A stretch of 64,000 bases of DNA from CAZOVB01 sp964583095 (GTDB taxonomy: Bacteria > Planctomycetota > Phycisphaerae > SM23-33), in contig CAZOVB010000024.1 of assembly GCA_964583095.1 (NCBI GenBank), positions 1 through 64,000 on the forward strand, given 5' to 3'. Below, in pieces: positions 46,237 through 53,615 of the stretch (position 1 is the stretch's first letter; each line of letters starts with the position of its first letter). The notes beneath the pieces are model-generated. The model was not told the DNA's origin and did not search any database. It saw only the letters and a program-made list of their open reading frames with translations. A program made the position numbers and the translations under genes.

Positions 46237-46277
46237 TGGCCCAGAGCGGACTCGAACCGCTGACACGCGGTACTTAG
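46237..46277 (-). pseudogene. tRNA 3' fragment overlapping an HNH stop
   Basis: T-arm AGCGG/CCGCT and acceptor CTGGGCC-A. The stop of the HNH gene 46274-46918 lies inside it. Confidence 0.6.
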
Positions 46278-46918
46278 ATTATCCCATATCCTCTGGCCCA
46301 CTTTCTTACGGCGTTATCGCTAACACCATGCTTCTTCCCTATAGCTACCCATGTCATTGTTTCTATCTCTCGTTTCAATTGACCTTCAGAAGGTCTGTAA
46401 ACCTTTCTTTTACTGACATTACTGCACTGTTTGCATTCAAAAGCCATTTTGTCTATACGCTTTCCGCAAGAACAAAAGCTCATCTTTTTTACTCGCATAG
46501 AGATATCCCTTGCCTCAAGTAACTTTTTGGCTCTTGCGTAATTCCCACCGCGAGGGGCAAGGTTGACAGAGATTAAGGCTTGACTAATGGTCTCATTGTT
46601 GTGCAAGGCATCAACAAGTTCTTCATCTGAAACCTTTTTCTTACCTTTTACATTTTTGGCTTTGTATGTTTCAGTTAGAGAATGGCAGTTTGGACACAAT
46701 AGGCGTAGGTTACTTAGATCATTATTGCGCCTAACTCCGTCCTTATGATCAACCTCAAGCTTGAGATCCTTACCCATCCATTTGCTACCACCGCATTCAG
46801 AGCAGCAATAGTCTACTTTTTCTAAGTAGTATTTTCTTAGTAGACTTTGAGAAGCTTTTGAATTACTGCAAAAGACCTCATCATCTGTGTACATCCTCTT
46901 ACCTTTGTTCCAAGACAT
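46274..46918 (-). CDS. HNH endonuclease with C-terminal DNA-binding region
   Basis: Core CCSECGGSKWMG, LKLEVDHKDGVRRNNDLSNL, LLCPNCHSLT; C-terminal region VSDNAVRKWARGYG, which is also in 49304-49855. GGAG lies upstream of the start. Confidence 0.85.
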   Translation of the reverse strand: MSWNKGKRMYTDDEVFCSNSKASQSLLRKYYLEKVDYCCSECGGSKWMGKDLKLEVDHKDGVRRNNDLSNLRLLCPNCHSLTETYKAKNVKGKKKVSDEELVDALHNNETISQALISVNLAPRGGNYARAKKLLEARDISMRVKKMSFCSCGKRIDKMAFECKQCSNVSKRKVYRPSEGQLKREIETMTWVAIGKKHGVSDNAVRKWARGYGII

Positions 46919-46997
46919 TTTAAAACTCCATAATAGTTTTCTAACTATTACTTCGTATTTTTTAATTAAATTCCTTTACAAAGGTTCGAAAGCAAAT

Positions 46998-47069
46998 GGC
47001 TGATTCCAGTTTCGAACTGGACTCTCCTGTTCTTCAGACAGGCGCTTTCACCAGATTAGCTTATCAGCC
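46998..47069 (-). tRNA. tRNA-Phe(GAA)
   Basis: Acceptor GGCTGAT/ATCAGCC, anticodon arm CCTGT/ACAGG with loop CTGAAGA. A73 present; CCA not encoded. Confidence 0.85.
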
Positions 47070-47073
47070 AAAG

Positions 47074-47112
47074 AACGCCCTCAGTGTGCTTCTACGAGAG
47101 GCAGTGACGTTT
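47074..47112 (-). ncRNA. conserved-loop hairpin, copy 1
   Basis: The 23-nt loop sequence at 47082-47104 is identical (one change) to copy 2, but the flanking outer stem (AACG/CGTT) differs. Confidence 0.5.
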
Positions 47113-47124
47113 TCCTATCAAAAT

Positions 47125-47196
47125 AGCCAAGATCGGATTTGAACCGACGCCTGTGGGGTTTCAATCCACCGCTCTACCAGACTGAGCTACTTGGCT
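47125..47196 (-). tRNA. tRNA-Phe(GAA)-like
   Basis: Acceptor AGCCAAG/CTTGGCT, loop TTGAAAC, anticodon GAA. The anticodon stem has one A-C mismatch (GTGGA/CCCAC). Confidence 0.65.
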
Positions 47197-47201
47197 GCAT
47201 G

Positions 47202-47239
47202 ACCACCCACAGTGTGCTTCTATGAGAGGCAGGGGTGGT
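47202..47239 (-). ncRNA. conserved-loop hairpin, copy 2
   Basis: Outer stem ACCACCC/GGGTGGT around the same 23-nt loop (47210-47232) as copy 1. Confidence 0.5.
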
Positions 47240-47249
47240 AGCTGAAAGT

Positions 47250-47307
47250 GGACCTGACCGGACTTGAACCGGCAACTGCTAGCTTCTTCCAATTGAATTA
47301 CAGGCCC
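47250..47307 (-). pseudogene. 58-nt tRNA without an anticodon arm
   Basis: Acceptor GGGCCTG/CAGGTCC and T-arm GCCGG/CCGGT are intact, but only about 10 nt stand where the anticodon arm should be. Probably a deletion. Confidence 0.65.
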
Positions 47308-47308
47308 A

Positions 47309-47467
47309 TTACTTTCTGATCTTCAACTGTCGAACCTGATCCTCCAAATGAATGACCCTGCTCGATAACTTGAATATTTTTGTGTCATGGGAACTGATCG
47401 TCTCTTTCTGTTCTTTGACTTCTTGTTCTAACTTTTCTAGGCGAGACAGTAAATCTTTTTGATCCAT
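47309..47467 (-). CDS. coiled-coil protein, 52 aa
   Basis: Starts MDQKDLLSRLEKLEQEVKEQ; heptads throughout (LEQEVKEQKETISSHDTKI). Ends 2 nt from the tRNA-like gene. Confidence 0.6.
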   Translation of the reverse strand: MDQKDLLSRLEKLEQEVKEQKETISSHDTKIFKLSSRVIHLEDQVRQLKIRK

Positions 47468-47507
47468 AAGATCTTATTCTCACTTTTCTTCCCACACCTT
47501 TTTAAGT

Positions 47508-47579
47508 GGAGTCAAGGGGACTCGAACCCCTAACCTAAACGCTGCCAGCGTTTTGCTCTTCCAGTTGAGCTATGACCCC
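47508..47579 (-). tRNA. tRNA-Ala(GGC)
   Basis: Acceptor GGGGTCA/TGACTCC, anticodon arm AAACG/CGTTT with loop CTGGCAG. CCA not encoded. Confidence 0.85.
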
Positions 47580-47584
47580 ATAAT

Positions 47585-48367
47585 TTAACTACTCAAGTCA
47601 TTATCCCAATTATAGATATCCTTTTTTAAGTCCTCTAAACTAATGCTGCATTTGGCTTTCTTTGCAAAATTATCACGATGTCTCATTAGTTTGCAGTTGG
47701 CAGGATGAGACATTATTTCTGGCAGAATATTATTTTCCCAACCATATTTAATAGATATTTTATGATCTCTTGAAACTCCGTTTAAGTTATTGCCTCGATT
47801 AGACGCCTTGTACCACCCGTGCTTGCGAATTAAATCAGTATCAAAATGATGTGGGAAGTCCCAAATGTTGAAATTAAATTTACAAGCATGTTTGTATTGC
47901 AGATACTCGTCATCAGGCTTGTTAAACTCTATTCTACATTTATTAGAACAAAATATTCGAGAACAAGTTGCTAATATTTCGAATGATACATTACAGTTCT
48001 CGCATATGCATTCTCGCCGAGGGGCTATTTGTCTACCAGAAAGACTTTGACGAATCTTATTTTTTACTTTTTCGGTCCTTACTCTACAATTAGAACAAGA
48101 CCTGTTGCAAAAATACTTTTCCTTTTTAGGAAACTGGTATTCTCTTTCTTTAATGACAATTGTTTTTTCGCAATTAGGACTGGAACAAATTACTTCAAAA
48201 TCAGTAATTGAACCAAACTTATTGTCAAGAAATCTTTGACTCCCCTTAGATATGTTCTCTGTCTTATTTCTTGCAGGATTATTGTCACACCAGCGGACAT
48301 GGTTTGAGAACACTCTACCTTCTAAATCGAGTTTTTGATTACAATGTTTGCATATTTTAGTTTCCAT
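47585..48367 (-). CDS. HNH homing endonuclease
   Basis: The 260-residue protein has zinc fingers (CKHCNQKL, CICENCNVSF and CNKCRIEF) and a C-terminal homing-type core NGVSRDHKISIKYGW...MSHPANCKLMRHRDN. Ends 5 nt from the tRNA-Ala(GGC) gene. Confidence 0.8.
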   Translation of the reverse strand: METKICKHCNQKLDLEGRVFSNHVRWCDNNPARNKTENISKGSQRFLDNKFGSITDFEVICSSPNCEKTIVIKEREYQFPKKEKYFCNRSCSNCRVRTEKVKNKIRQSLSGRQIAPRRECICENCNVSFEILATCSRIFCSNKCRIEFNKPDDEYLQYKHACKFNFNIWDFPHHFDTDLIRKHGWYKASNRGNNLNGVSRDHKISIKYGWENNILPEIMSHPANCKLMRHRDNFAKKAKCSISLEDLKKDIYNWDNDLSS

Positions 48368-48414
48368 ACATAAGTATTGGAACTAAATGCAATCGATCCC
48401 TCTTTTATTTAAAT

Positions 48415-48487
48415 GGACGTGACAGGAGTTGAACCTGCAAATCGCCTGCATGCAAAGCAGGAGCTTTCCCAATTAAGCTACACGCCC
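48415..48487 (-). tRNA. tRNA-Ala(TGC)
   Basis: Acceptor GGGCGTG/CACGTCC, anticodon arm CCTGC/GCAGG with loop TTTGCAT. Confidence 0.85.
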
Positions 48488-48517
48488 ATAACTGTACCCA
48501 AATTGAGTACAACAAAT

Positions 48518-48589
48518 ACACCCGGTAGGACTCGAACCTACGACTCAGCCCTTATAAGGGGACTCGCTCTGCCGCTGAGCTACGAGTGC
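48518..48589 (-). tRNA. tRNA-Ile(TAT)
   Basis: Loop CTTATAA, anticodon TAT (reads ATA). Acceptor GCACTCG/CGGGTGT has wobble pairs; the anticodon stem has one mismatch. Confidence 0.65.
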
Positions 48590-48621
48590 GCAAAGTGACA
48601 CTTCTGTCCTCTTAAATGTCA

Positions 48622-48688
48622 GTTTGTCGCTTAAAGCGACAAACTTGCCACCTTATCCGGACATTTGTCCCGATAAATGTCCGGATAA
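48622..48688 (-). repeat. two inter-tRNA hairpins
   Basis: 48622-48644 (GTTTGTCGCTT/AAAGCGACAAAC) and 48653-48688 (TTATCCGGACATTT, 14-bp stem). They lie between two tRNAs and have no T-run, so they may be processing signals. Confidence 0.8.
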
Positions 48689-48689
48689 T

Positions 48690-48764
48690 GCCCCCAGCTG
48701 GATTTGAACCAGCGACCAATTGTTTAAAAGACAATTGCTCTGAACCAGGCTGAGCTATGAGGGC
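48690..48764 (-). tRNA. tRNA-Lys(TTT)
   Basis: Acceptor GCCCTCA/TGGGGGC, anticodon arm ATTGT/ACAAT with loop CTTTTAA. Shares its acceptor with the 44698-44750 fragment. Confidence 0.85.
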
Positions 48765-48774
48765 GTATAAAATT

Positions 48775-48854
48775 GGGCCGACAGGATTCGAACCTGCATA
48801 GAGCTTTCGCTCACCGATTATCAGTCGGTTGCCTAACCATTCGGCGCACGACCC
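48775..48854 (-). tRNA. tRNA-Ile(GAT) with class II-type variable arm
   Basis: Anticodon arm ACCGA/TCGGT, loop CTGATAA. A stem-loop GAGC-GAAA-GCTC stands in the variable region. Acceptor GGGTCGT/TCGGCCC has one mismatch. Confidence 0.65.
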
Positions 48855-48898
48855 AAAAATGCGGATCTTAACTTTTCAAAGAACCTATCAACCCAACT

Positions 48899-48915
48899 GT
48901 CAAGGAATCCTTGAC
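48899..48915 (-). repeat. inter-tRNA hairpin
   Basis: Perfect TGTCAAGG/CCTTGACA hairpin between tRNA-Ile(GAT) and tRNA-Lys(CTT). Confidence 0.75.
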
Positions 48916-48925
48916 AACTGGAAAT

Positions 48926-48997
48926 GCCCCAGGTAGGCTTCGAACCTACGCGCTTCGGAGTAAGAATCCGATGCTCTGCCAACTGAGCTACTGAGGC
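48926..48997 (-). tRNA. tRNA-Lys(CTT)
   Basis: Acceptor GCCTCAG/CTGGGGC, anticodon arm TCGGA/TCCGA with loop TTCTTAC. Confidence 0.85.
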
Positions 48998-49018
48998 GGC
49001 GTGCTTTTCCTAACCAAA

Positions 49019-49102
49019 CATCCCAAGAGGATTCGAACCTCTAACCTCCGCGTTTAATTAGCTTGCAAGCCAGCGGCGCTCTACCCATTGAGCTACAGTA
49101 TG
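49019..49102 (-). tRNA. tRNA-like gene with enlarged anticodon loop
   Basis: D-arm (GCTC/GAGC) and T-arm (AGAGG/CCTCT) are normal, and acceptor CATACTG/TGGGATG has one mismatch. The CCGC/GCGG stem encloses about 20 nt, including GGCTTGCAAGC, so no normal anticodon can be read. Identity unknown. Confidence 0.5.
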
Positions 49103-49216
49103 TCTTCGTCCCGTTGGGTACACCCAAAACGTCTTATGAAAGCTTTTCATCAGCAGGGCCCTACTGATTCCTTAAGCGTCGATGGTAAGTCTCTTGCGAG
49201 CCAACGTTCCAAAAGC

Positions 49217-49295
49217 TCCACGGGTTGGATTCGAACCAACATAGGCTTGCGCCGCGCATTAACAGTGCGATGTATTACCAATCTACCACCGTGGA
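49217..49295 (-). tRNA. tRNA-Asn(GTT) with class II-type variable arm
   Basis: Acceptor TCCACGG/CCGTGGA, anticodon arm TCGCA/TGCGC with loop CTGTTAA, then GGC-GCAA-GCC in the variable region. G73 as for Asn. Confidence 0.7.
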
Positions 49296-49303
49296 ATAAA
49301 TAT

Positions 49304-49855
49304 TCATATCAAACCAATTTTCTTTGCTCTCTTTCTAACAGCGTTGTCACTAACTTTTAAACACTTTCCTACGCGAGTGTAATTCATATTGTGTTCTTCA
49401 AGAAGTTCTTTCAGGTCAAAGCTTTCCCAATCTACCTTCCCGTTTAATTTTGCCACACAATTGTAAGAACAAGTTTTGCTGTAGTTGTTTTTTACTTCCC
49501 CACATACAGGGCAGTATGTCTTCTTTTTCTTTTTTTGTTCCTTAAATTCAAACGCTTCATTGAATGTCTCATGTTTGTCAGGTAAAACTCTTACGCCAGC
49601 GTGTATTTCTTGATGGCATCTGTTGCAAACCAGAACACATTTTCTTAATTCTTTTACTATCTTTTCCCAAGAAGAAGGGTTTGCAAGCATTCTTGCTATA
49701 CCTATTTCTTTTTTGTCCATCTCTATGTGGTGAAAATCCATTGCTGCCATGCATTCCTTGTATCCACAACAAACGCACTCACCTCCCATTGAGTCTATCA
49801 TCCTCTTTTTTGTGTTCTCACGCCATCTGCTAACCTTTTTTGCATTGCTTATCAT
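49304..49855 (-). CDS. HNH endonuclease with C-terminal DNA-binding region
   Basis: Core CVCCGYKECMAAMDFHHIEM, CVLVCNRCHQEIH; a Cys-rich CPVCGE...CSYNC module and C-terminal DNAVRKRAKKIG shared with 46274-46918. Start ATG at 49855 behind GGAGACAGAG. Ends 8 nt from tRNA-Asn. Confidence 0.85.
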   Translation of the reverse strand: MISNAKKVSRWRENTKKRMIDSMGGECVCCGYKECMAAMDFHHIEMDKKEIGIARMLANPSSWEKIVKELRKCVLVCNRCHQEIHAGVRVLPDKHETFNEAFEFKEQKKKKKTYCPVCGEVKNNYSKTCSYNCVAKLNGKVDWESFDLKELLEEHNMNYTRVGKCLKVSDNAVRKRAKKIGLI

Positions 49856-49964
49856 CTCTGTCTCCAAATAGTTAACTTTATATGTTAACTTCGACAAGAT
49901 GGTTCGCTTTCCTTTATTTACTTGTCAAGTAGGATGCTAGTCGCCTGGACAGCTCTACCGCAAT

Positions 49965-49992
49965 GAAAAAACCCCGCTCTTGCGAACGGGGT
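49965..49992 (-). terminator. intrinsic terminator of 50020-50124
   Basis: Minus-strand CCCCG/CGGGG stem followed by TTTTTT. Confidence 0.75.
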
Positions 49993-50019
49993 CTCTCTGA
50001 GTTCTACTTTAGGACTGTG

Positions 50020-50124
50020 TTAGCAGTCTTCAGCGGAAAGAGACCCCGAAGGCTTATTCCATGCAAAATTAGCAATGGCTTTCGCCTTGCTAATGTCGTT
50101 TGCAATGTTGAATATGCTGTGCAT
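50020..50124 (-). CDS. 34-residue small protein
   Basis: Starts MHSIFNIANDISKAKAIANF behind AAGGA; TATAAT lies 20-25 nt upstream, and an intrinsic terminator follows. Likely a real short gene. Confidence 0.55.
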   Translation of the reverse strand: MHSIFNIANDISKAKAIANFAWNKPSGSLSAEDC

Positions 50125-50218
50125 GGGTCTGTTTCCTTGAGCCGCATTATACGGCATCCTAATCACATTTCAAGCTGATCTGCCAAAGTCCTTCCAAGTA
50201 TTTGAGATTTTTCTTCTC

Positions 50219-50596
50219 TCAAAATCCACGAGGCTTGTTGGATCCAGTACCAGGCAGATCTCCAAAGCAGAAATCAGGCTGATAAACCGTCTCAATCGAC
50301 ATCAAACTGAGAATCAATGAACTCGTAACCAGATCTTCCGAAGTCGGAACTTGGTTACTGTTAAGACCCGTAACGTCAATCTGAGTCGCGTCAGTCAACA
50401 ATACAGAGTCCTTCGTCACCTTGCGAACAATGCCACGGTAATGATACCGAGCAGCACAAATGCATACAGGGTGACCCTCGTAATGCTTCAACATCTCCGC
50501 CATGCTCTCTGCCTCCAAAATGGCAGGCACCTTCCGAGGGGAAATTTTCTTGCCGTCAATCTCCGTAATCGTAACTTCTGCCATCTGGTCGCTCAT
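50219..50596 (-). CDS. paralogue of 51496-51843, 125 aa
   Basis: Shares VPAIL.A...AEML..Y.G..VCICAARYHYRG, LLTDATQIDVTG and YQP.F with 51496-51843. Start ATG behind GGAG. By pattern a small soluble phage protein; function unknown. Confidence 0.75.
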   Translation of the reverse strand: MSDQMAEVTITEIDGKKISPRKVPAILEAESMAEMLKHYEGHPVCICAARYHYRGIVRKVTKDSVLLTDATQIDVTGLNSNQVPTSEDLVTSSLILSLMSIETVYQPDFCFGDLPGTGSNKPRGF

Positions 50597-50633
50597 AGCC
50601 GTCTCCAAAAAAGGGGGTTAGGGTTTCTTACCT

Positions 50634-50664
50634 ATCCTATTGGAAACTTTTCATTTCACCGGAG
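50634..50664 (-). promoter_or_regulatory. variant promoter, start 50596
   Basis: CTCCGG, about 19 nt, TAGGAT. Confidence 0.4.
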
Positions 50665-50672
50665 AAATAATT

Positions 50673-50714
50673 AAAAAACCTCGCCACCCAAATCCGAAGA
50701 TCCGAGTGACGAGG
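50673..50714 (-). terminator. intrinsic terminator
   Basis: Minus-strand CCTCGTCAC/GTGGCGAGG stem followed by TTTTTT. Confidence 0.75.
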
Positions 50715-50758
50715 GGTGGGGCTTACGGTTCTGCTGCGCAAGCCCCCAACAAGAAAGC

Positions 50759-50802
50759 AAAAAACACCAGACCCCGAGACGAGCAGGTCAAAGGGTCTGG
50801 TG
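50759..50802 (-). terminator. intrinsic terminator of 50813-51442
   Basis: Minus-strand CACCAGACCC/GGGTCTGGTG stem followed by TTTTTT. Confidence 0.85.
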
Positions 50803-50812
50803 CAATTGAGGA

Positions 50813-51442
50813 TCAAGTTTCATGAACAGGCTGATACTCGCTGGGCTCCTTCCCAAACGTCCAAGCGACCGCCGCCTGACATGTTCTGCACTCGGGCGGA
50901 ACAGGCAAGAAATATCGCTTGTAATAAGGCTCATCAGATCCATCTGGATTGTGAGGCTCAGGCGTTGAGTTGAATACCTCAACGACGCAGAACTCGTTCG
51001 CCAGTATGCCCTTGACATGAAACAATCGCCTCCGTAAACGAATGTCTTCCGACTCTTCCTCATCGATGATGTTCACTCGCTCATCTTTGAGGAACTTATC
51101 ATAACCCATAATGCTGATGCCCGCATAACGAACCTCAGCGTTGGGTTCAGCCAGAACCTCGTCCACAGTCAATGACTCAGGACGAACCATGTAACGAGGC
51201 GGCACACAACGATCTTCATAGTAGTAAATCGTTGAACCGAAGATGGTTACATGCAAGCCGTGCCGACGACCATTCTTGTACTGAGTACAAAATGTCCTTG
51301 TCGTAACAGCGAACTCAGTCTCGCTGTGTAACTCCCCATCCTCGTTACGGATCTCCTTGCGTTCAGGAGTGAATGGGTATTCACCAGAGTTGATGAATTC
51401 GATTTTCTTGCGGAGCTTCCGCATCGGCACTGATTCTTGCAT
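50813..51442 (-). CDS. DUF6745-like protein, 209 aa
   Basis: Contains YYYEDRCVPPRYMVRPESLTVDEVLAEPNAEVRYAGI and a later GYDKFLKDERVNIIDEE, like the DUF6745 pattern (recalled, not searched). Such proteins occur next to a short QGD...QREYDP protein; here that is 52089-52421. Start with GAGGTGAGGC upstream. Confidence 0.65.
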   Translation of the reverse strand: MQESVPMRKLRKKIEFINSGEYPFTPERKEIRNEDGELHSETEFAVTTRTFCTQYKNGRRHGLHVTIFGSTIYYYEDRCVPPRYMVRPESLTVDEVLAEPNAEVRYAGISIMGYDKFLKDERVNIIDEEESEDIRLRRRLFHVKGILANEFCVVEVFNSTPEPHNPDGSDEPYYKRYFLPVPPECRTCQAAVAWTFGKEPSEYQPVHET

Positions 51443-51495
51443 GCCTCACCTCTTTCTGTTGAAGGAAAATAAATCAAGCGTAGAAACGCAAACGA

Positions 51496-51843
51496 TTACT
51501 CGTCAGCGTCTTCGCCAGGCAGAGGAGCCTGCGAGAAGTTCGGCTGATACATGGTTTCGATGGCGTCAGTCTTGATAACTGCGTCACCTTCCAGCTTGTC
51601 TTCGCTCGTAGGAGCATCGCCGCCGCAAGGGCCAGTAACGTCGATCTGAGTCGCGTCGCTCAGAACGATGCAATCGGAGTTGGCGAGAGCGAGCTTGCCG
51701 CGCCAGTGATAACGAGCGCAGCAGACGCAGATCTTCGTGCCGATGTACGGCTGAAGAACTTCAGCGAAATTCGCCGCTTGGAGGATCTGAGGAACTTTCT
51801 CAGTTGTGACATGACCGTCTTTTTTGGTTGCTGTTTCCGACAT
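51496..51843 (-). CDS. paralogue of 50219-50596, 115 aa
   Basis: Shares the ICVCCARYHWRGKL, LSDATQIDVTGPC and YQPNF blocks with 50219-50596. Start behind GAGGT. Confidence 0.75.
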   Translation of the reverse strand: MSETATKKDGHVTTEKVPQILQAANFAEVLQPYIGTKICVCCARYHWRGKLALANSDCIVLSDATQIDVTGPCGGDAPTSEDKLEGDAVIKTDAIETMYQPNFSQAPLPGEDADE

Positions 51844-51905
51844 TTTGTTTACCTCGAATAAGGTGGTTGTTGCTTGCCCCACAGACGCCTGTGGAATTGA
51901 CAAGA

Positions 51906-51935
51906 AACCTATTCGAATAGTAAAGTTTGCCGGAG
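51906..51935 (-). promoter_or_regulatory. variant promoter, start 51843
   Basis: CTCCGG, 18 nt, TAGGTT. Confidence 0.4.
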
Positions 51936-51962
51936 AAATAATTAAGAAACTTGAAACAAATA

Positions 51963-51993
51963 AATAAAAACCCCCACTCATACGAGCAGGGGT
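51963..51993 (-). terminator. intrinsic terminator of 52089-52421
   Basis: Minus-strand ACCCC/GGGGT stem followed by TTTTTATTT. Confidence 0.75.
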
Positions 51994-52088
51994 TCTTAAA
52001 CTGCCCATCGGGGCAGCAGAGCGTTCTAATGGTATGCTATTTGCTATTATGCGTACCCCCTAAAGGGCGAACGATAGCAAAAAGCCTA

Positions 52089-52421
52089 TTAGTCAGCAAC
52101 GATGCGGTTGTGATCCAGAATCGGATCGTACTCGCGCTGACGAGAAGCCTTCCACCATTGACCCTTTTCGAGGGTAACAGTATCATGCTCATCATGTCCA
52201 ACGCCAACATCTTCCTTGGCGTGAACGAACATCTGTCCATCCTGGTCAACATAAATGTCAACCTTGTCCATGTCGATGTCATCGATGGCGTGACTGTGAC
52301 CAGTCACCTCGCCGTGGTACAGAGTACCGTCCTTCTTCTTCTGTAGCTGCTTGAGGTTCTTGGGAGCCTCGCAGGTTTCGAAGAAGATGTCGCCTTGTCG
52401 CTTTTGAGTTGTTTTACTCAT
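52089..52421 (-). CDS. conserved small protein with QGD...GHSH...QREYDP pattern
   Basis: The pattern QGDIFFE..., GEVTGHSHAI, GQMFVHAKEDVGVGHDEHD, RQREYDPILD is one I recall from short mobile-element proteins. Function unknown. Often paired with a DUF6745-like gene (50813-51442). Confidence 0.75.
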   Translation of the reverse strand: MSKTTQKRQGDIFFETCEAPKNLKQLQKKKDGTLYHGEVTGHSHAIDDIDMDKVDIYVDQDGQMFVHAKEDVGVGHDEHDTVTLEKGQWWKASRQREYDPILDHNRIVAD

Positions 52422-52463
52422 GGGTAGCCTTTCCGGGTTAAGGGGGTTAGAAGTAGTTAGGTT

Positions 52464-52492
52464 TCTTAACTATTTCGACCACTTTACCGGAG
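52464..52492 (-). promoter_or_regulatory. variant promoter, start 52421
   Basis: CTCCGG, 17 nt, TTAAGA. Confidence 0.35.
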
Positions 52493-52514
52493 AAACTTCC
52501 CACAAACAAGAAAA

Positions 52515-53399
52515 TTAATGCTGAATGTCCAAAACCCTATGCAACCAAGGACGAGTATCCTTCGCCTTTACAGGCTTCGATTCGAAGTCCTTACCTACAT
52601 CCATAGGAACAGATCCCATCTTCTCAATCAGATCCGCACCAGGCATCTCCTTCGGAAGAATGAAAGCCTTGCCGCCAGGGTTGTGACCCATCCACTCCTC
52701 ATCATCCAACCTGTGATCAGACTGACATTCGACGCCCCAAGAACGATGACCAAAGACCGCTTCGCGACCTGTAGGACCATATCGGTTCTTCGTCGGGATC
52801 TCAAACTTGAACAAACTTTTAGAGATCTCGGGAAACTTCGGACTAATGTGACATTCAATGTCAACCAAGTGAGGCAAATCATTGCTGCCCTTAGTCTTTC
52901 CCTCTTTGTTCAGCTGAGAAATCAATACCAAATGAGTACCAGACGCAAGGATAGACTCCCTCAAACGCTCAATCGTGTACTCAACCGGCTTCTTGCCTAC
53001 AGCCTTAGCAGCCGAACGAACACATCGAAGCATCTGAATACTGTCAATGAACGCCCATGCAGGAGCTACATCAACGATACCCTTGCAGATCTCATCGAGC
53101 GTATCTGCTTCAGAGAGATAAATGTGAGGCGAATCAACGCCCGCAAACTTTTCTTCTTTGAAGTTGGACGCAGGAACCTCGCCTTGAAACAAAACAGACT
53201 TGAGTCCAAATTTGCTCAAACGCTTCATCATCTCGGCAATGGTACGACTCTTACCGACGCCAGGACTACCAGACCAGATCGAAATCCGACCTTCAGGGGC
53301 TCCAGGATCGTCAGCAGGACCATAAACATAGTCCAACTCATCCCATGTCGTCGTGACTCGATGAACAGTTTCAGATTGAATTTGACTTAAATTCTGCAT
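52515..53399 (-). CDS. RecA-like P-loop ATPase
   Basis: The 294-residue protein has a Walker A GSPGVGKS at residues 44-51, a likely Walker B (PAWAFIDSIQML) and LVLISQLNKEGK; the layout resembles RadA/phage helicase-loader type ATPases. Leaderless by geometry. DNA-repair or replication role is inferred. Confidence 0.8.
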   Translation of the reverse strand: MQNLSQIQSETVHRVTTTWDELDYVYGPADDPGAPEGRISIWSGSPGVGKSRTIAEMMKRLSKFGLKSVLFQGEVPASNFKEEKFAGVDSPHIYLSEADTLDEICKGIVDVAPAWAFIDSIQMLRCVRSAAKAVGKKPVEYTIERLRESILASGTHLVLISQLNKEGKTKGSNDLPHLVDIECHISPKFPEISKSLFKFEIPTKNRYGPTGREAVFGHRSWGVECQSDHRLDDEEWMGHNPGGKAFILPKEMPGADLIEKMGSVPMDVGKDFESKPVKAKDTRPWLHRVLDIQH

Positions 53400-53403
53400 A
53401 CCC

Positions 53404-53432
53404 AATATAGTAAAACAATTCTGTCGCCGGGG
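53404..53432 (-). promoter_or_regulatory. promoter, start 53399
   Basis: CCCCGG, 17 nt, TATATT, 4 nt to ATG. Confidence 0.75.
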
Positions 53433-53439
53433 GATCATG

Positions 53440-53474
53440 AAAAAACCTCCCCCCACGACAATGCAAGGAGAGGC
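53440..53474 (-). terminator. intrinsic terminator of the 53587 transcript
   Basis: Minus-strand CCTCTCC/GGGGGAGG stem followed by TTTTTT. Confidence 0.75.
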
Positions 53475-53580
53475 AGGACCAAATCGAATGTCTTTAAAAC
53501 CCTCTCCCCAAGATGACCTGAGGAGAGGGAGGTCAGTAAATTGTCGCAGCTTCCCCTTTCGGGAAAACCCAGTTAGCGAC
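53440..53580 (-). ncRNA. candidate structured non-coding RNA
   Basis: A promoter with perfect TATAAT (53587-53615) and a terminator at 53440-53474 frame about 140 nt rich in hairpins (CCCGAAAGGG; CCTCCCTCTCC with GGAGAGGG). An open frame exists from an ATG at the -10 box, but no ribosome site. Confidence 0.45.
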
Positions 53581-53586
53581 AGAAAC

Positions 53587-53615
53587 ATTATAACACATCC
53601 TATCTGTCGCCGGAG
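53587..53615 (-). promoter_or_regulatory. promoter of the 53440-53580 transcript
   Basis: CTCCGG, 17 nt, TATAAT. Confidence 0.7.

Noticed and set aside
52515..53588. A longer ATPase starting at 53588
   Set aside because: The frame is open across a terminator and another promoter; the ATG at 53399 has the standard promoter spacing.
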